From an uncultured Flavobacterium sp. (GTDB lineage Bacteria; Bacteroidota; Bacteroidia; Flavobacteriales; Flavobacteriaceae), in contig NZ_CAMLRU010000122.1 in the NCBI RefSeq assembly GCF_946482535.1, forward strand, positions 1 to 7,939: a stretch of 7,939 bases of DNA, read 5' to 3'. The translations under genes and the position numbers were made by a program. A model generated the notes under the pieces. That model made no database searches. It saw nothing but the letters and a program-made list of their open reading frames with translations, and was not told where the DNA came from. Each line of letters begins with the position of its first letter. Positions within the stretch are counted from its first letter, which is position 1. Positions 1-6,171 of the stretch are shown piece after piece.

Positions 1-1573
1 AAACGATATTTTGAAGGAGTTCATGGTTAGAAATACTTATATCTATCCGCCAACACCTTCGATGAAAATCATAGCCGATATCTTTGAATATACGAGCAAA
101 AAAATGCCCAAATTCAACTCGATTTCCATTTCGGGTTACCACATGCAAGAAGCCGGAGCTACCGCCGATATTGAATTAGCTTACACTTTAGCTGATGGTT
201 TAGAATACATCAGAACCGGTTTAGCTGCCGGAATGAAGATTGATGAGTTCGCGCCTCGCCTTTCATTCTTCTGGGCGATTGGGATGAATCATTTTATGGA
301 AATTGCCAAAATGCGAGCCGGTAGAATGTTATGGGCGAAATTATTAAAACAGTTCAACCCCAAAGATGAAAAGTCATTGGCACTCAGAACGCATTGCCAA
401 ACTTCGGGTTGGAGTTTAACCGAGCAAGATCCGTTTAATAATGTGGCTCGAACTGCTGTTGAAGCCGCCGCCGCCGCTTTTGGCGGAACCCAATCGTTAC
501 ACACCAATGCCTTAGACGAAGCGATTGCGTTACCAACCGATTTCTCCGCAAGAATCGCCAGAAACACCCAAATCTTTTTACAAGAAGAAACTAAGATTTG
601 CAAAACGGTTGATCCTTGGGCAGGCAGTTATTACGTAGAAAGTTTAACAGCTGAAATAGCCGAAAAAGCGTGGGCACTAATCCAAGAAGTAGAAACTTTA
701 GGCGGCATGACCAAAGCCATCGAAGCAGGAATTCCGAAGTTGAGAATTGAAGAAGCTGCTGCGCGCAAACAAGCGCGTATCGACAGTTCGCAAGATATTA
801 TCGTAGGCGTTAACAAATACCGTTTGGAAAAAGAAGATCCGTTACATATTTTGGATGTGGATAACCAAATGGTTCGCAAACAACAAATTGAGCAATTACA
901 AAAAATAAAAGCCACACGTGACAACGACAAAGTGCAAGCATGTTTGGTCCAATTAACCGACTGTGCGAAAAACGGAAACGATAATTTGTTATCTTTAGCC
1001 GTAGAAGCAGCCCGAAACAGAGCTACTTTGGGAGAAATCAGTGATGCTCTCGAAGCCGTTTTCGGACGCTATAAAGCACAAATCAGAAGTTTTAGCGGCG
1101 TGTACAGTAAAGAAATTAAAAACGACGAGAGCTTTGAAAAAGCCAAACAATTAGCCGACGCTTTCGCCAAGAAAGAAGGTCGTCGCCCTCGTATTATGAT
1201 TGCCAAAATGGGACAAGACGGTCACGACCGCGGCGCCAAAGTAGTAGCTACCGGTTATGCCGACGTAGGTTTTGACGTTGACATCGGACCACTATTCCAA
1301 ACACCGGAAGAAGCGGCGAAGCAAGCGGTAGAAAACGACGTGCATATCTTAGGCGTTTCTTCTTTGGCTGCCGGACACAAAACCTTAGTTCCTCAAGTCA
1401 TCGAAGAACTAAAAAAATACGGTCGCGAAGACATAATGGTGATTGTAGGCGGTGTTATCCCGGCACAGGATTACCAATTCTTGTTTGATGCCGGAACCGT
1501 TGCGGTTTTCGGACCGGGAACTAAGATTAGTGATGCGGCGATACAGATTTTGGAAGTGTTGTTGGAAGAATAA
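1..1573 (+). CDS. mutB: Methylmalonyl-CoA mutase, large (catalytic) subunit, 5'-truncated by window edge
   Basis: This enzyme interconverts (R)-methylmalonyl-CoA and succinyl-CoA using adenosylcobalamin, in cytosolic propionate/odd-chain/branched amino acid metabolism. The reading frame is already open at base 2 (N-D-I-L-K-E), so the TTG at 11 and ATG at 23 are internal and the true start is upstream. By family numbering (Propionibacterium enzyme), the first residues match the segment just after Gln197. The Arg at 29-31 then matches Arg207, and the Tyr-His pair at 137-142 falls exactly where Tyr243-His244 should be. About 197 residues are therefore missing. Conserved TIM-barrel segments such as [14 protein letters not shown] and [11 protein letters not shown] are intact. 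The C-terminal cobalamin-binding domain (about 1185-1570) carries the DGHDRG motif at 1217-1234, whose His (1223-1225) is the lower-axial cobalt ligand, then SSLAAGHK and VGGVIP. It ends at TAA 1571-1573, close to the usual length. The small subunit, normally encoded just upstream, is outside the window. The symbol is uncertain (mutB, mcmA and scpA are all used); the function is very secure. Confidence 0.97.
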   Translation, partial: NDILKEFMVRNTYIYPPTPSMKIIADIFEYTSKKMPKFNSISISGYHMQEAGATADIELAYTLADGLEYIRTGLAAGMKIDEFAPRLSFFWAIGMNHFMEIAKMRAGRMLWAKLLKQFNPKDEKSLALRTHCQTSGWSLTEQDPFNNVARTAVEAAAAAFGGTQSLHTNALDEAIALPTDFSARIARNTQIFLQEETKICKTVDPWAGSYYVESLTAEIAEKAWALIQEVETLGGMTKAIEAGIPKLRIEEAAARKQARIDSSQDIIVGVNKYRLEKEDPLHILDVDNQMVRKQQIEQLQKIKATRDNDKVQACLVQLTDCAKNGNDNLLSLAVEAARNRATLGEISDALEAVFGRYKAQIRSFSGVYSKEIKNDESFEKAKQLADAFAKKEGRRPRIMIAKMGQDGHDRGAKVVATGYADVGFDVDIGPLFQTPEEAAKQAVENDVHILGVSSLAAGHKTLVPQVIEELKKYGREDIMVIVGGVIPAQDYQFLFDAGTVAVFGPGTKISDAAIQILEVLLEE

Positions 1574-1592
1574 ATTTAAAAAAGTGATATCG

Positions 1593-1627
1593 AAAAACAC
1601 CTGCTGTGAAGTAGGTGTTTTTTTTTA
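1593..1627 (+). terminator. Intrinsic terminator after the mutase gene
   Basis: An A-rich arm followed by CACCTGC (to 1604), a TGTGAA loop (1605-1610) and GTAGGTG (1611-1617) make a 7-bp stem with one G-U pair. The stem is extended by A-T pairs and runs directly into a T tract to 1626. It starts 19 bases after the mutase stop, so it most likely ends that transcript. Confidence 0.85.
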
Positions 1628-1660
1628 TTCAAAAAACCAATCTTTCCCACGATTTTATCG

Positions 1661-1695
1661 TAACTTGCTTATCCTAAAAAATTTACACTTGTAAA
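1661..1695 (+). promoter_or_regulatory. Possible weak promoter plus palindrome before the small ORF
   Basis: TAACTTGC at 1661-1668 resembles the Bacteroidota -7 element TAnnTTTG but lacks one T. No good -33 TTG is seen at the right distance. Downstream, TTTACA-CT-TGTAAA at 1682-1695 is a perfect 6-bp inverted repeat with a 2-base spacer, ending three bases before the ATG at 1699. It could be an operator or a small hairpin over the start region. In DNA this AT-rich it could also be chance, so the call is tentative. Confidence 0.25.
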
Positions 1696-1698
1696 AGC

Positions 1699-1914
1699 AT
1701 GATGATTTCCGGAAAAAATAACGAGCCTATTCTACTCATCATTGTCACGAGTATGGTAGTGTACACCATCATCCGTGGTAAAAAACTATCCTATTTAGGA
1801 CATCGTTGGAAACATCACATTATCAAACCTTCCATGAAAACACTTCGGATGAAGTCGATAATAAACCGTGAAATAAAAAGAGAAATTTACGCAAGCTCCT
1901 TGGAAAAAAAATAA
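1699..1914 (+). CDS. Hypothetical small membrane protein, possibly frameshifted
   Basis: I do not recognise this 71-residue product. It has a short polar start, one hydrophobic segment at about residues 10-26 (PILLIIVTSMVVYTII) and then a strongly basic tail rich in Lys, Arg and His. This suggests a single-pass inner-membrane protein with a positive cytoplasmic side. Two ATGs lie in tandem (1699 and 1702) with no clear Shine-Dalgarno, as is usual in this phylum. It stands alone between the mutase terminator and the large secreted protein. The stop (1912-1914) comes immediately after a run of eight A's (1904-1911), and the +1 frame beyond is open to 2014 with protein-like content. The annotated end may therefore be the product of a one-base indel. 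Whether it is a real gene at all is uncertain. Confidence 0.4.
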   Translation: MMISGKNNEPILLIIVTSMVVYTIIRGKKLSYLGHRWKHHIIKPSMKTLRMKSIINREIKREIYASSLEKK

Positions 1915-2014
1915 TGATTTAGTTACAAATGGCGGGCAGAATCAAAAAATTGCAGCTGAATTTCACAGTATTTGGGCATCTTTAAGAATTATAGAATCCG
2001 ATAAAAAAACATAA
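1904..2014 (+). pseudogene. Possible frameshifted 3' part of the 1699 ORF
   Basis: Reading in the frame one base ahead of the 1699 ORF, codons run from the A8 tract through NNDLVTNGG and an amphipathic stretch (KIAAEFHSIWASLRIIES) to TAA at 2012-2014. This frame has no ATG of its own after its previous stop at 1874-1876, so it is not an independent gene. With seven instead of eight A's the two frames would join into a 104-residue protein. This is inferred from frame and composition only; no homologue is recognised. Confidence 0.3.
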
Positions 2015-2116
2015 AATACTAATCTGTCTTTTCAATATCCATGTAAATTTCATACTTTTAATGCCCAATTCCCTATAAATCAGCATTAATCTTAATTATT
2101 TCGGTTAAAGAATTTT
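2015..2116 (+). promoter_or_regulatory. Leader and probable promoter of the T9SS repeat protein
   Basis: This AT-rich stretch holds TACTTTTA at 2053-2060, which fits the Bacteroidota -7 consensus TAnnTTTG except for the last base. It would give a leader of roughly 50 bases. A -33 element is not convincing; a TTTTC lies near 2029-2033. Just before the start, GGTTAAAGAATTTT is A-rich with no classical Shine-Dalgarno. Nothing else is seen here. Confidence 0.3.
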
Positions 2117-5100
2117 ATGAAAAAATGGTTTTACAGATTAGCTCTAGTGTTGCTCTTGCTTTGCCCAACAGCAGGTTTTAGCTTTACTATTACTGTAACC
2201 ACAACTCAAGAAACTTGTGCCGGTAACGGAACCATTATCATTAATGTGAGCAATCCCGATCCTGCCGGATCCATTGTTTATGTGGTTTATCTGTTACCCG
2301 ATCTTACCACACCTTTCGCTTCTTCTACTTCAAATGTAATTAATGGACTCACCGCCGGAAGCTATCACATCGTGGTGAAAGAAACGGTAGGCAGTACAAC
2401 CACTACTCAGGAAACCGATGTGATTATTAACAGCTCTGTAACCCCACTGAATTATAGTGTACAAGTCACTAATGAGGCTTGTTCCGACAATAGTAATGCA
2501 GTGGTCACTGTTACCTCTGGAACTGCTGCTTTTTTTGAGATTTTCTCGGGGCCTGTAACATTTCCGCCCCAATCTTCTAATACGTTTTCCGGATTGACTC
2601 CCGGTGTTTACCGTATTAAAGTAATTGATGATTGCGGAAATACATTGGTACAAACTTTTGTAGTTGACAACAATCCCGAAGGGTTAAATATTACAGCACC
2701 AAATTTTACCGACACAGTTCCTCCTTCTTGTACTGCTATCATTGCTTCTAATACCATAAGTCCGGCTCCGGGCACTGTAATTGCCTATCCTTTAAATATT
2801 CAGTACACGCTTTATTTACCGGGCGGAACCACCGAAAACAGAACCATTGTTTTAAGCTCCGGCAATCCAACTTCGGAAGTATTAACCCAAACCTTACCTT
2901 TTTTCATCAACCAGAGTTATCCCTACCAAATCAGTATTACCGATGCTTGTGGCGACATCTATCCTTTTAATTTTGCTGTAGCCAATGATATTCTTTTAGA
3001 TGCCAGCGTTCAAGATTTAGAATGCGACCAACATTATTTTATATTAACCACTGTCAATAACATAGGGGCATTTACTTTGAATTTTGATGTCGCTCCGGCA
3101 GGTTTTGACCCTGCAGTTTTCAATAGTAGCTATCCCGGACCTTTTACCCAAGCTGCCCAAGTATTCGGAAGCCAAACACAACCCGTGCCCGTTGGTGACT
3201 ACACCGTAACCGTAACCGACTCCTGTGGCAAAACCACTACCTTTGAATTTGAAGTCGAATCCGAACCGCCTCAACCGAATGTGGTTGGAAACAACCGCGG
3301 TTGTAATTCAAATGACGGACAAATTATTGCTTTTGTTTCTCCCAATGAAATCATAGCGGCCACCGTAACAGCTGCGCCAACAGCATACCCATTTCCGATA
3401 CCACATGACGTTTCAGCCTTAATCAATGGCGGTGGCGTTCTAGTGATTGACCCGGTACCATTTGGAGATTATACCTTGACCCTAACTGATGAGTGCGGTA
3501 ATATTTTGGAAGGACTAACTGTTACTGTTTCCCCTTATGAAGATTTAGGAGTTGCTTCCAATGTATTACCCGGATGCGACCGCGGAACCGGTTCAGTAGA
3601 AATCAGCAGTAACAATGGAAGTTTGAATACAGTAATCATTAGTAATGCACCTGCCGGTTTTCCGTTTGCTTTGCCCTATAACGTATCAAACCATATAGTG
3701 TCTTCGGGTAAGCTTTATCTCAATAACCTTCCTTCCGGGAATTATGTTTTCAATACTACTGACAGTTGCGGTTTTACCAATTCCATTACTATAAACGTTC
3801 AAGGATATACCGTCACCAACAGTGCTTTTTCACTAATTGTTGGTTGTGGTTCTTTTGATGTGCCATTGGCTATTTCAAGTAACTTAACCGGAACTGAAAC
3901 ATTTTGGTTACAAAAATTATTGGATGTTGATAATGATATATGGGGACATCCGGAAACTGAAATAGCCTATACGCCTAATTCGGTACCCGATTCCACTACC
4001 GGAATACCGTTGCAAAACAATATTACTAACTTGAATTTTATTTTTAACGGTACTTTCAGAATCGTGCATCATTTTACTTCTTACAACAACGGTAGTGACA
4101 TTAATGCCAATACGGTAGCCAATGAAGTAAAGGATTGTATTGAAATTTTATCGCCAAATTTGACATTCGACAGGGTTTTGGATATCACCGATGTTTATAG
4201 AGTTCCATGTACAACAAACGGTAATCTCGATATTATCCTGTTCACAACAGGACAACCGCCTTTGCATTTTACCATCATCGAAAAGGATGGCAATCCTTTC
4301 TTTTTAGACAATGGAACCTCAAATGTTTTTCTGAACTTAGAGCCTGCTATTTATAAATTCCAAATTGAAGACAGTTGCGGCAATACCATCATTCGCAATT
4401 TTGATGTCTCCGATTTAGAATCCTTAGTCATTGTTTATCCTGCCTGTAACTTGGTGAATTGTTCAACCACCTTGAACGGAAATGACACTTTTAACCTATC
4501 GGCTCAAACGCCAATAATAATGGGAATCCAATCGCCAACCAATTATACCATTTCTTACCACAACAGCCTGGCGGAAGCCGAAAACAATCTTAATCCGATA
4601 ACTAATATTACAAACTTCAATCCTACCACTAATCCGCAAACGGTTTATGTCAGATTGATTTTTAACCAGTTTCCCAATTGCTATCAAACCGGTTCTTTTG
4701 ACTTGATTACCGGACAAAAACCCATTATTCCTTTAAGTAGTAACTATTCGCTTTGTGATGGGCAACCGGTGGAACTGAACGCCGGTGTAGGCAACTTGCA
4801 AACCACTACTTATTCTTGGTCTAACGGTGAGACTGATGCCATTGTTAGCATTAGCGAACCCGGAACAACAACTATTTCGGTCACGGCGACTAATGAATTC
4901 GGTTTGTGCAATAACACGGTGCAAACCTGTGCTACCTCAAAAGATATCGTGGTGACTATTGTAACCGTACCGGAAATCGATTTTGTTGAAACCTATGATT
5001 GGACATCCAATGACAACGGTATTACGGTAATAACAACCCAACCCGGCGATTTTGAATATTCAATTGATGGAATTGTTTATCAAGCAGATAATAGTTTTAC

Positions 5101-5437
5101 CCATTTATCACCCGGACTTTACATGGTGTATGTTAGAGATTTGAATGGTTGTGTGATAGTAACTCGGGAAGTTTGGCTACTCAATTACCCACACTATTTT
5201 ACGCCAAATGGCGATGGAATACACGATTATTGGTACATTAAAAATTCTGAAAAAGAACCTAATTTACAAGTATACATTTATGACCGATACGGTAAACTCA
5301 TCACCGGATTTCCCTCAGGAAGTATAGGTTGGGATGGCACATTGAACGGAAAATTATTGTTTTCCGATGATTATTGGTTTGTAGTCCATCGCGAAGACGG
5401 CAGAGTCTTAAAAGGCCACTTTACCCTCAAAAGATAA
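2117..5437 (+). CDS. Large secreted repeat protein with T9SS type B sorting domain (gliding motility-associated C-terminal type)
   Basis: This 1106-residue protein starts with a Sec signal peptide (MKKWFYRL, then a Leu-rich core, likely cut near residue 22). Residues ~23-769 hold about eight beta-rich units. Most open with a lone Cys (34, 122, 205, 303, 396, 487, 577, 698) and close with a G-x-Y...[DE]-x-C-G signature (Cys 173, 278, 370, 460, 551, 754). Residues ~780-865 form a different domain with YHNS...NP and NPQTVYVR, a pattern common in Bacteroidota surface proteins. An Ig/PKD-like domain (YSWSNGETD) follows to ~955. A SprB-like unit then ends in GLYMVYVRDLNGC (Cys1012). Residues ~1025-1106 are the type B sorting domain, with FTPNGDG (1028-1034), VYIYDRYGKLI, GWDGTLNG and a basic end (TLKR). 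By family knowledge it crosses the outer membrane by T9SS and acts at the surface or outside, probably in adhesion; that role is inferred. No PorP/SprF partner gene is adjacent. The product is a typical long adhesin-like protein without a visible enzyme domain. Confidence 0.92.
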   Translation: MKKWFYRLALVLLLLCPTAGFSFTITVTTTQETCAGNGTIIINVSNPDPAGSIVYVVYLLPDLTTPFASSTSNVINGLTAGSYHIVVKETVGSTTTTQETDVIINSSVTPLNYSVQVTNEACSDNSNAVVTVTSGTAAFFEIFSGPVTFPPQSSNTFSGLTPGVYRIKVIDDCGNTLVQTFVVDNNPEGLNITAPNFTDTVPPSCTAIIASNTISPAPGTVIAYPLNIQYTLYLPGGTTENRTIVLSSGNPTSEVLTQTLPFFINQSYPYQISITDACGDIYPFNFAVANDILLDASVQDLECDQHYFILTTVNNIGAFTLNFDVAPAGFDPAVFNSSYPGPFTQAAQVFGSQTQPVPVGDYTVTVTDSCGKTTTFEFEVESEPPQPNVVGNNRGCNSNDGQIIAFVSPNEIIAATVTAAPTAYPFPIPHDVSALINGGGVLVIDPVPFGDYTLTLTDECGNILEGLTVTVSPYEDLGVASNVLPGCDRGTGSVEISSNNGSLNTVIISNAPAGFPFALPYNVSNHIVSSGKLYLNNLPSGNYVFNTTDSCGFTNSITINVQGYTVTNSAFSLIVGCGSFDVPLAISSNLTGTETFWLQKLLDVDNDIWGHPETEIAYTPNSVPDSTTGIPLQNNITNLNFIFNGTFRIVHHFTSYNNGSDINANTVANEVKDCIEILSPNLTFDRVLDITDVYRVPCTTNGNLDIILFTTGQPPLHFTIIEKDGNPFFLDNGTSNVFLNLEPAIYKFQIEDSCGNTIIRNFDVSDLESLVIVYPACNLVNCSTTLNGNDTFNLSAQTPIIMGIQSPTNYTISYHNSLAEAENNLNPITNITNFNPTTNPQTVYVRLIFNQFPNCYQTGSFDLITGQKPIIPLSSNYSLCDGQPVELNAGVGNLQTTTYSWSNGETDAIVSISEPGTTTISVTATNEFGLCNNTVQTCATSKDIVVTIVTVPEIDFVETYDWTSNDNGITVITTQPGDFEYSIDGIVYQADNSFTHLSPGLYMVYVRDLNGCVIVTREVWLLNYPHYFTPNGDGIHDYWYIKNSEKEPNLQVYIYDRYGKLITGFPSGSIGWDGTLNGKLLFSDDYWFVVHREDGRVLKGHFTLKR
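2183..4423 (+). repeat. Array of about eight cysteine-paired beta repeats within the secreted protein
   Basis: The repeats are protein-level, diverged, and not obvious as DNA repeats. The closing [DE]-x-C-G cysteines lie at residues 173, 278, 370, 460, 551 and 754, giving steps of 105, 92, 90, 91 and 203 (about two units). Units 5 and 6 are the most alike, sharing an AP-x(2)-[YF]-P-F-x-[IL]-P core, x(2)-VS, and a Cys-to-Cys distance of 64. Unit 1 lacks the closing Cys (KETVGS in its place). Unit 7 (from Cys577) is longer and has only KDC (674) near its end. Paired cysteines suggest one disulfide per unit in the exported protein; that is inference. Confidence 0.75.
5189..5434 (+). other. T9SS type B C-terminal sorting domain (domain within the repeat protein)
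   Basis: The last ~82 residues carry FTPNGDG, an aromatic-rich strand (HDYWYI), the YDRYGKLI strand, GWDGTLNG and a closing DDYWF...GHFTLKR. This is the recognised pattern of gliding motility-associated C-terminal domains (type B CTDs), which guide proteins through the type IX secretion system. Confidence 0.93.
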
Positions 5438-5453
5438 TTTTAGATTGGCAAAT

Positions 5454-5483
5454 AAATATGCTTCTGTAAAGAGGTATTTTTTT
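5454..5483 (+). terminator. Probable intrinsic terminator after the T9SS protein
   Basis: ATGCTTC (5458-5464), loop TGTAAA (5465-5470) and GAGGTAT (5471-5477) pair over seven positions, two of them G-U, with outer A-T pairs. The right arm runs into seven T's (5477-5483). It is weaker than the other two terminators but well placed, beginning 17 bases after the stop codon. Confidence 0.6.
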
Positions 5484-5504
5484 GCATAAAAAATAAATAT
5501 TGGT

Positions 5505-5542
5505 CGAATTATTCCGAATTATACAAAATATCATTACTTTTA
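5505..5542 (+). promoter_or_regulatory. Possible promoter of the lipoprotein gene with a tandem CGAATTAT repeat
   Basis: TACTTTTA at 5535-5542 is the same octamer found before the T9SS gene. It matches TAnnTTTG except for the last base and lies 53 bases before the ATG at 5596. Immediately upstream, CGAATTAT occurs twice (5505-5512 and 5515-5522), exactly 10 bases apart, about one helical turn. This covers the place where a -33 element or activator site would be. Function is inferred. Confidence 0.3.
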
Positions 5543-5595
5543 TAATTCCCCAGTCTTGTTGCAAAACCTTATTAAGTAACCAAAACCACAACTTT

Positions 5596-6099
5596 ATGAA
5601 AAACAAGATTTTAAAAGGTGCTATTTTAGGGATGATATCCATCCTGTTTTTTGCTTGTCAACCCAAAAAAGAAGAAGCTGTAGCTATAGACAAAGAACAA
5701 ATCAAGAACGAAATTCAGGCACTTGAAAACAAAATGGCTGAAATGTTTAATGATCGAAATGTTAATGCCGGTGAATATTATGCAGATGATGCGGTTACCT
5801 TCTCTCAAAATAAGCCCCCGGTAGTGGGTAAAACAGAGATTGAAAAATCTATTAAAGCCGATTTGAATAATTTTCCGAAAGGATACCAAATTGCTTTTGT
5901 AGTCAATGAAATATTGCCTTCAAATGATGGCAATCAAGTGGTGGAAATAGGAAATTACAGAGTTTCTGATTCCACCAGCGCACCACTTTATACCGGGAAC
6001 TATATCGCTGTGTTTGAAAAAAGAGACGGCAAATACCTTTGTGTAAGAGACATGTCTGCTTCGGATAAAAATAAAAATGACGAAGCCCAAAAAGAATAA
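5596..6099 (+). CDS. Small lipoprotein with NTF2-like (SnoaL/DUF4440-type) domain
   Basis: The product is 167 residues. The start at 5596 is chosen because it gives a lipoprotein signal: MKNKILK, a hydrophobic core, and the lipobox LFFAC with lipidated Cys21. The mature end CQPKKEEE is charged. It has Gln at +2 but is not a clear match to the flavobacterial surface-export signal, so whether it faces the periplasm or the outside is open. Residues ~32-156 fit a cone-shaped NTF2-like fold: a long first helix (IKNEIQALENKMAEMFNDRN), EYYADDAVTFSQNKPPVVGKTEI typical of DUF4440 proteins (YxDDAxxxxP...VxGKxxI), and closing strands YTGNYIAVFEKRDGKYLCVRD. The tail is polar and charged. Family members bind small ligands or act as enzymes, but no catalytic set can be assigned here. 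It sits between two terminators with its own likely promoter, so it is probably monocistronic. Confidence 0.82.
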   Translation: MKNKILKGAILGMISILFFACQPKKEEAVAIDKEQIKNEIQALENKMAEMFNDRNVNAGEYYADDAVTFSQNKPPVVGKTEIEKSIKADLNNFPKGYQIAFVVNEILPSNDGNQVVEIGNYRVSDSTSAPLYTGNYIAVFEKRDGKYLCVRDMSASDKNKNDEAQKE

Positions 6100-6120
6100 T
6101 AAAAAATATCTCTATAAATT

Positions 6121-6150
6121 AAAAAGCACTTCAATCGAGGTGCTTTTTTT
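6121..6150 (+). terminator. Strong intrinsic terminator after the lipoprotein gene
   Basis: AAAAAGCACTTC (6121-6132), loop AATC (6133-6136) and GAGGTGCTTTTT (6137-6148) pair along all 12 positions with a single G-U pair, followed by more T's. It separates the lipoprotein from the aminotransferase gene, whose start is only 21 bases farther on. Confidence 0.88.
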
Positions 6151-6157
6151 ATCTTTA
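6150..6157 (+). promoter_or_regulatory. Candidate -7 element for the aminotransferase gene
   Basis: TATCTTTA matches TAnnTTTG except for the last base and lies 14 bases before the ATG at 6172, implying a very short leader. It abuts the T tract of the preceding terminator. The -33 region would fall inside the hairpin, where no clear TTG is seen, so confidence is low. Confidence 0.3.
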
Positions 6158-6171
6158 CCAAAAACAAATTC

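Noticed and set aside
11..25. TTG at 11 or ATG at 23 as the start of the mutase gene
   Set aside because: The frame is open to the window edge and the residues before these codons match the mutase interior, so both are internal.
289..930. Minus-strand ORFs of ~100 codons opposite the mutase gene
   Set aside because: They lie entirely within a highly conserved coding region, have low-complexity Ser/Ile/Cys/Ala-rich products and no recognisable domain; they are antisense shadows.
1452..1694. Out-of-frame plus-strand ORF across the mutase end and its terminator
   Set aside because: It overlaps the conserved cobalamin domain in another frame and runs through the terminator hairpin; no protein features.
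1929..1985. 18-codon ORF beginning ATGGCGGGC
   Set aside because: It is very short, with no start context or hydrophobic or motif signal; the overlapping frame ending at 2014 looks more protein-like.
2183..4423. DNA-level tandem repeats or CRISPR in the repetitive protein gene
   Set aside because: The repeats are only visible in the protein; nucleotide units are diverged and lack constant repeat-spacer structure.
2330..4924. Several minus-strand ORFs opposite the T9SS protein
   Set aside because: They are inside a continuous, well-supported coding frame and encode no recognisable motif.
5500..5595. Upstream TTG extension of the lipoprotein reading frame
   Set aside because: The extension (VELFRIIQNIITF...) would bury the lipoprotein signal peptide inside the protein and overlap the promoter-like region. 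The ATG at 5596 gives a normal signal and lipobox.
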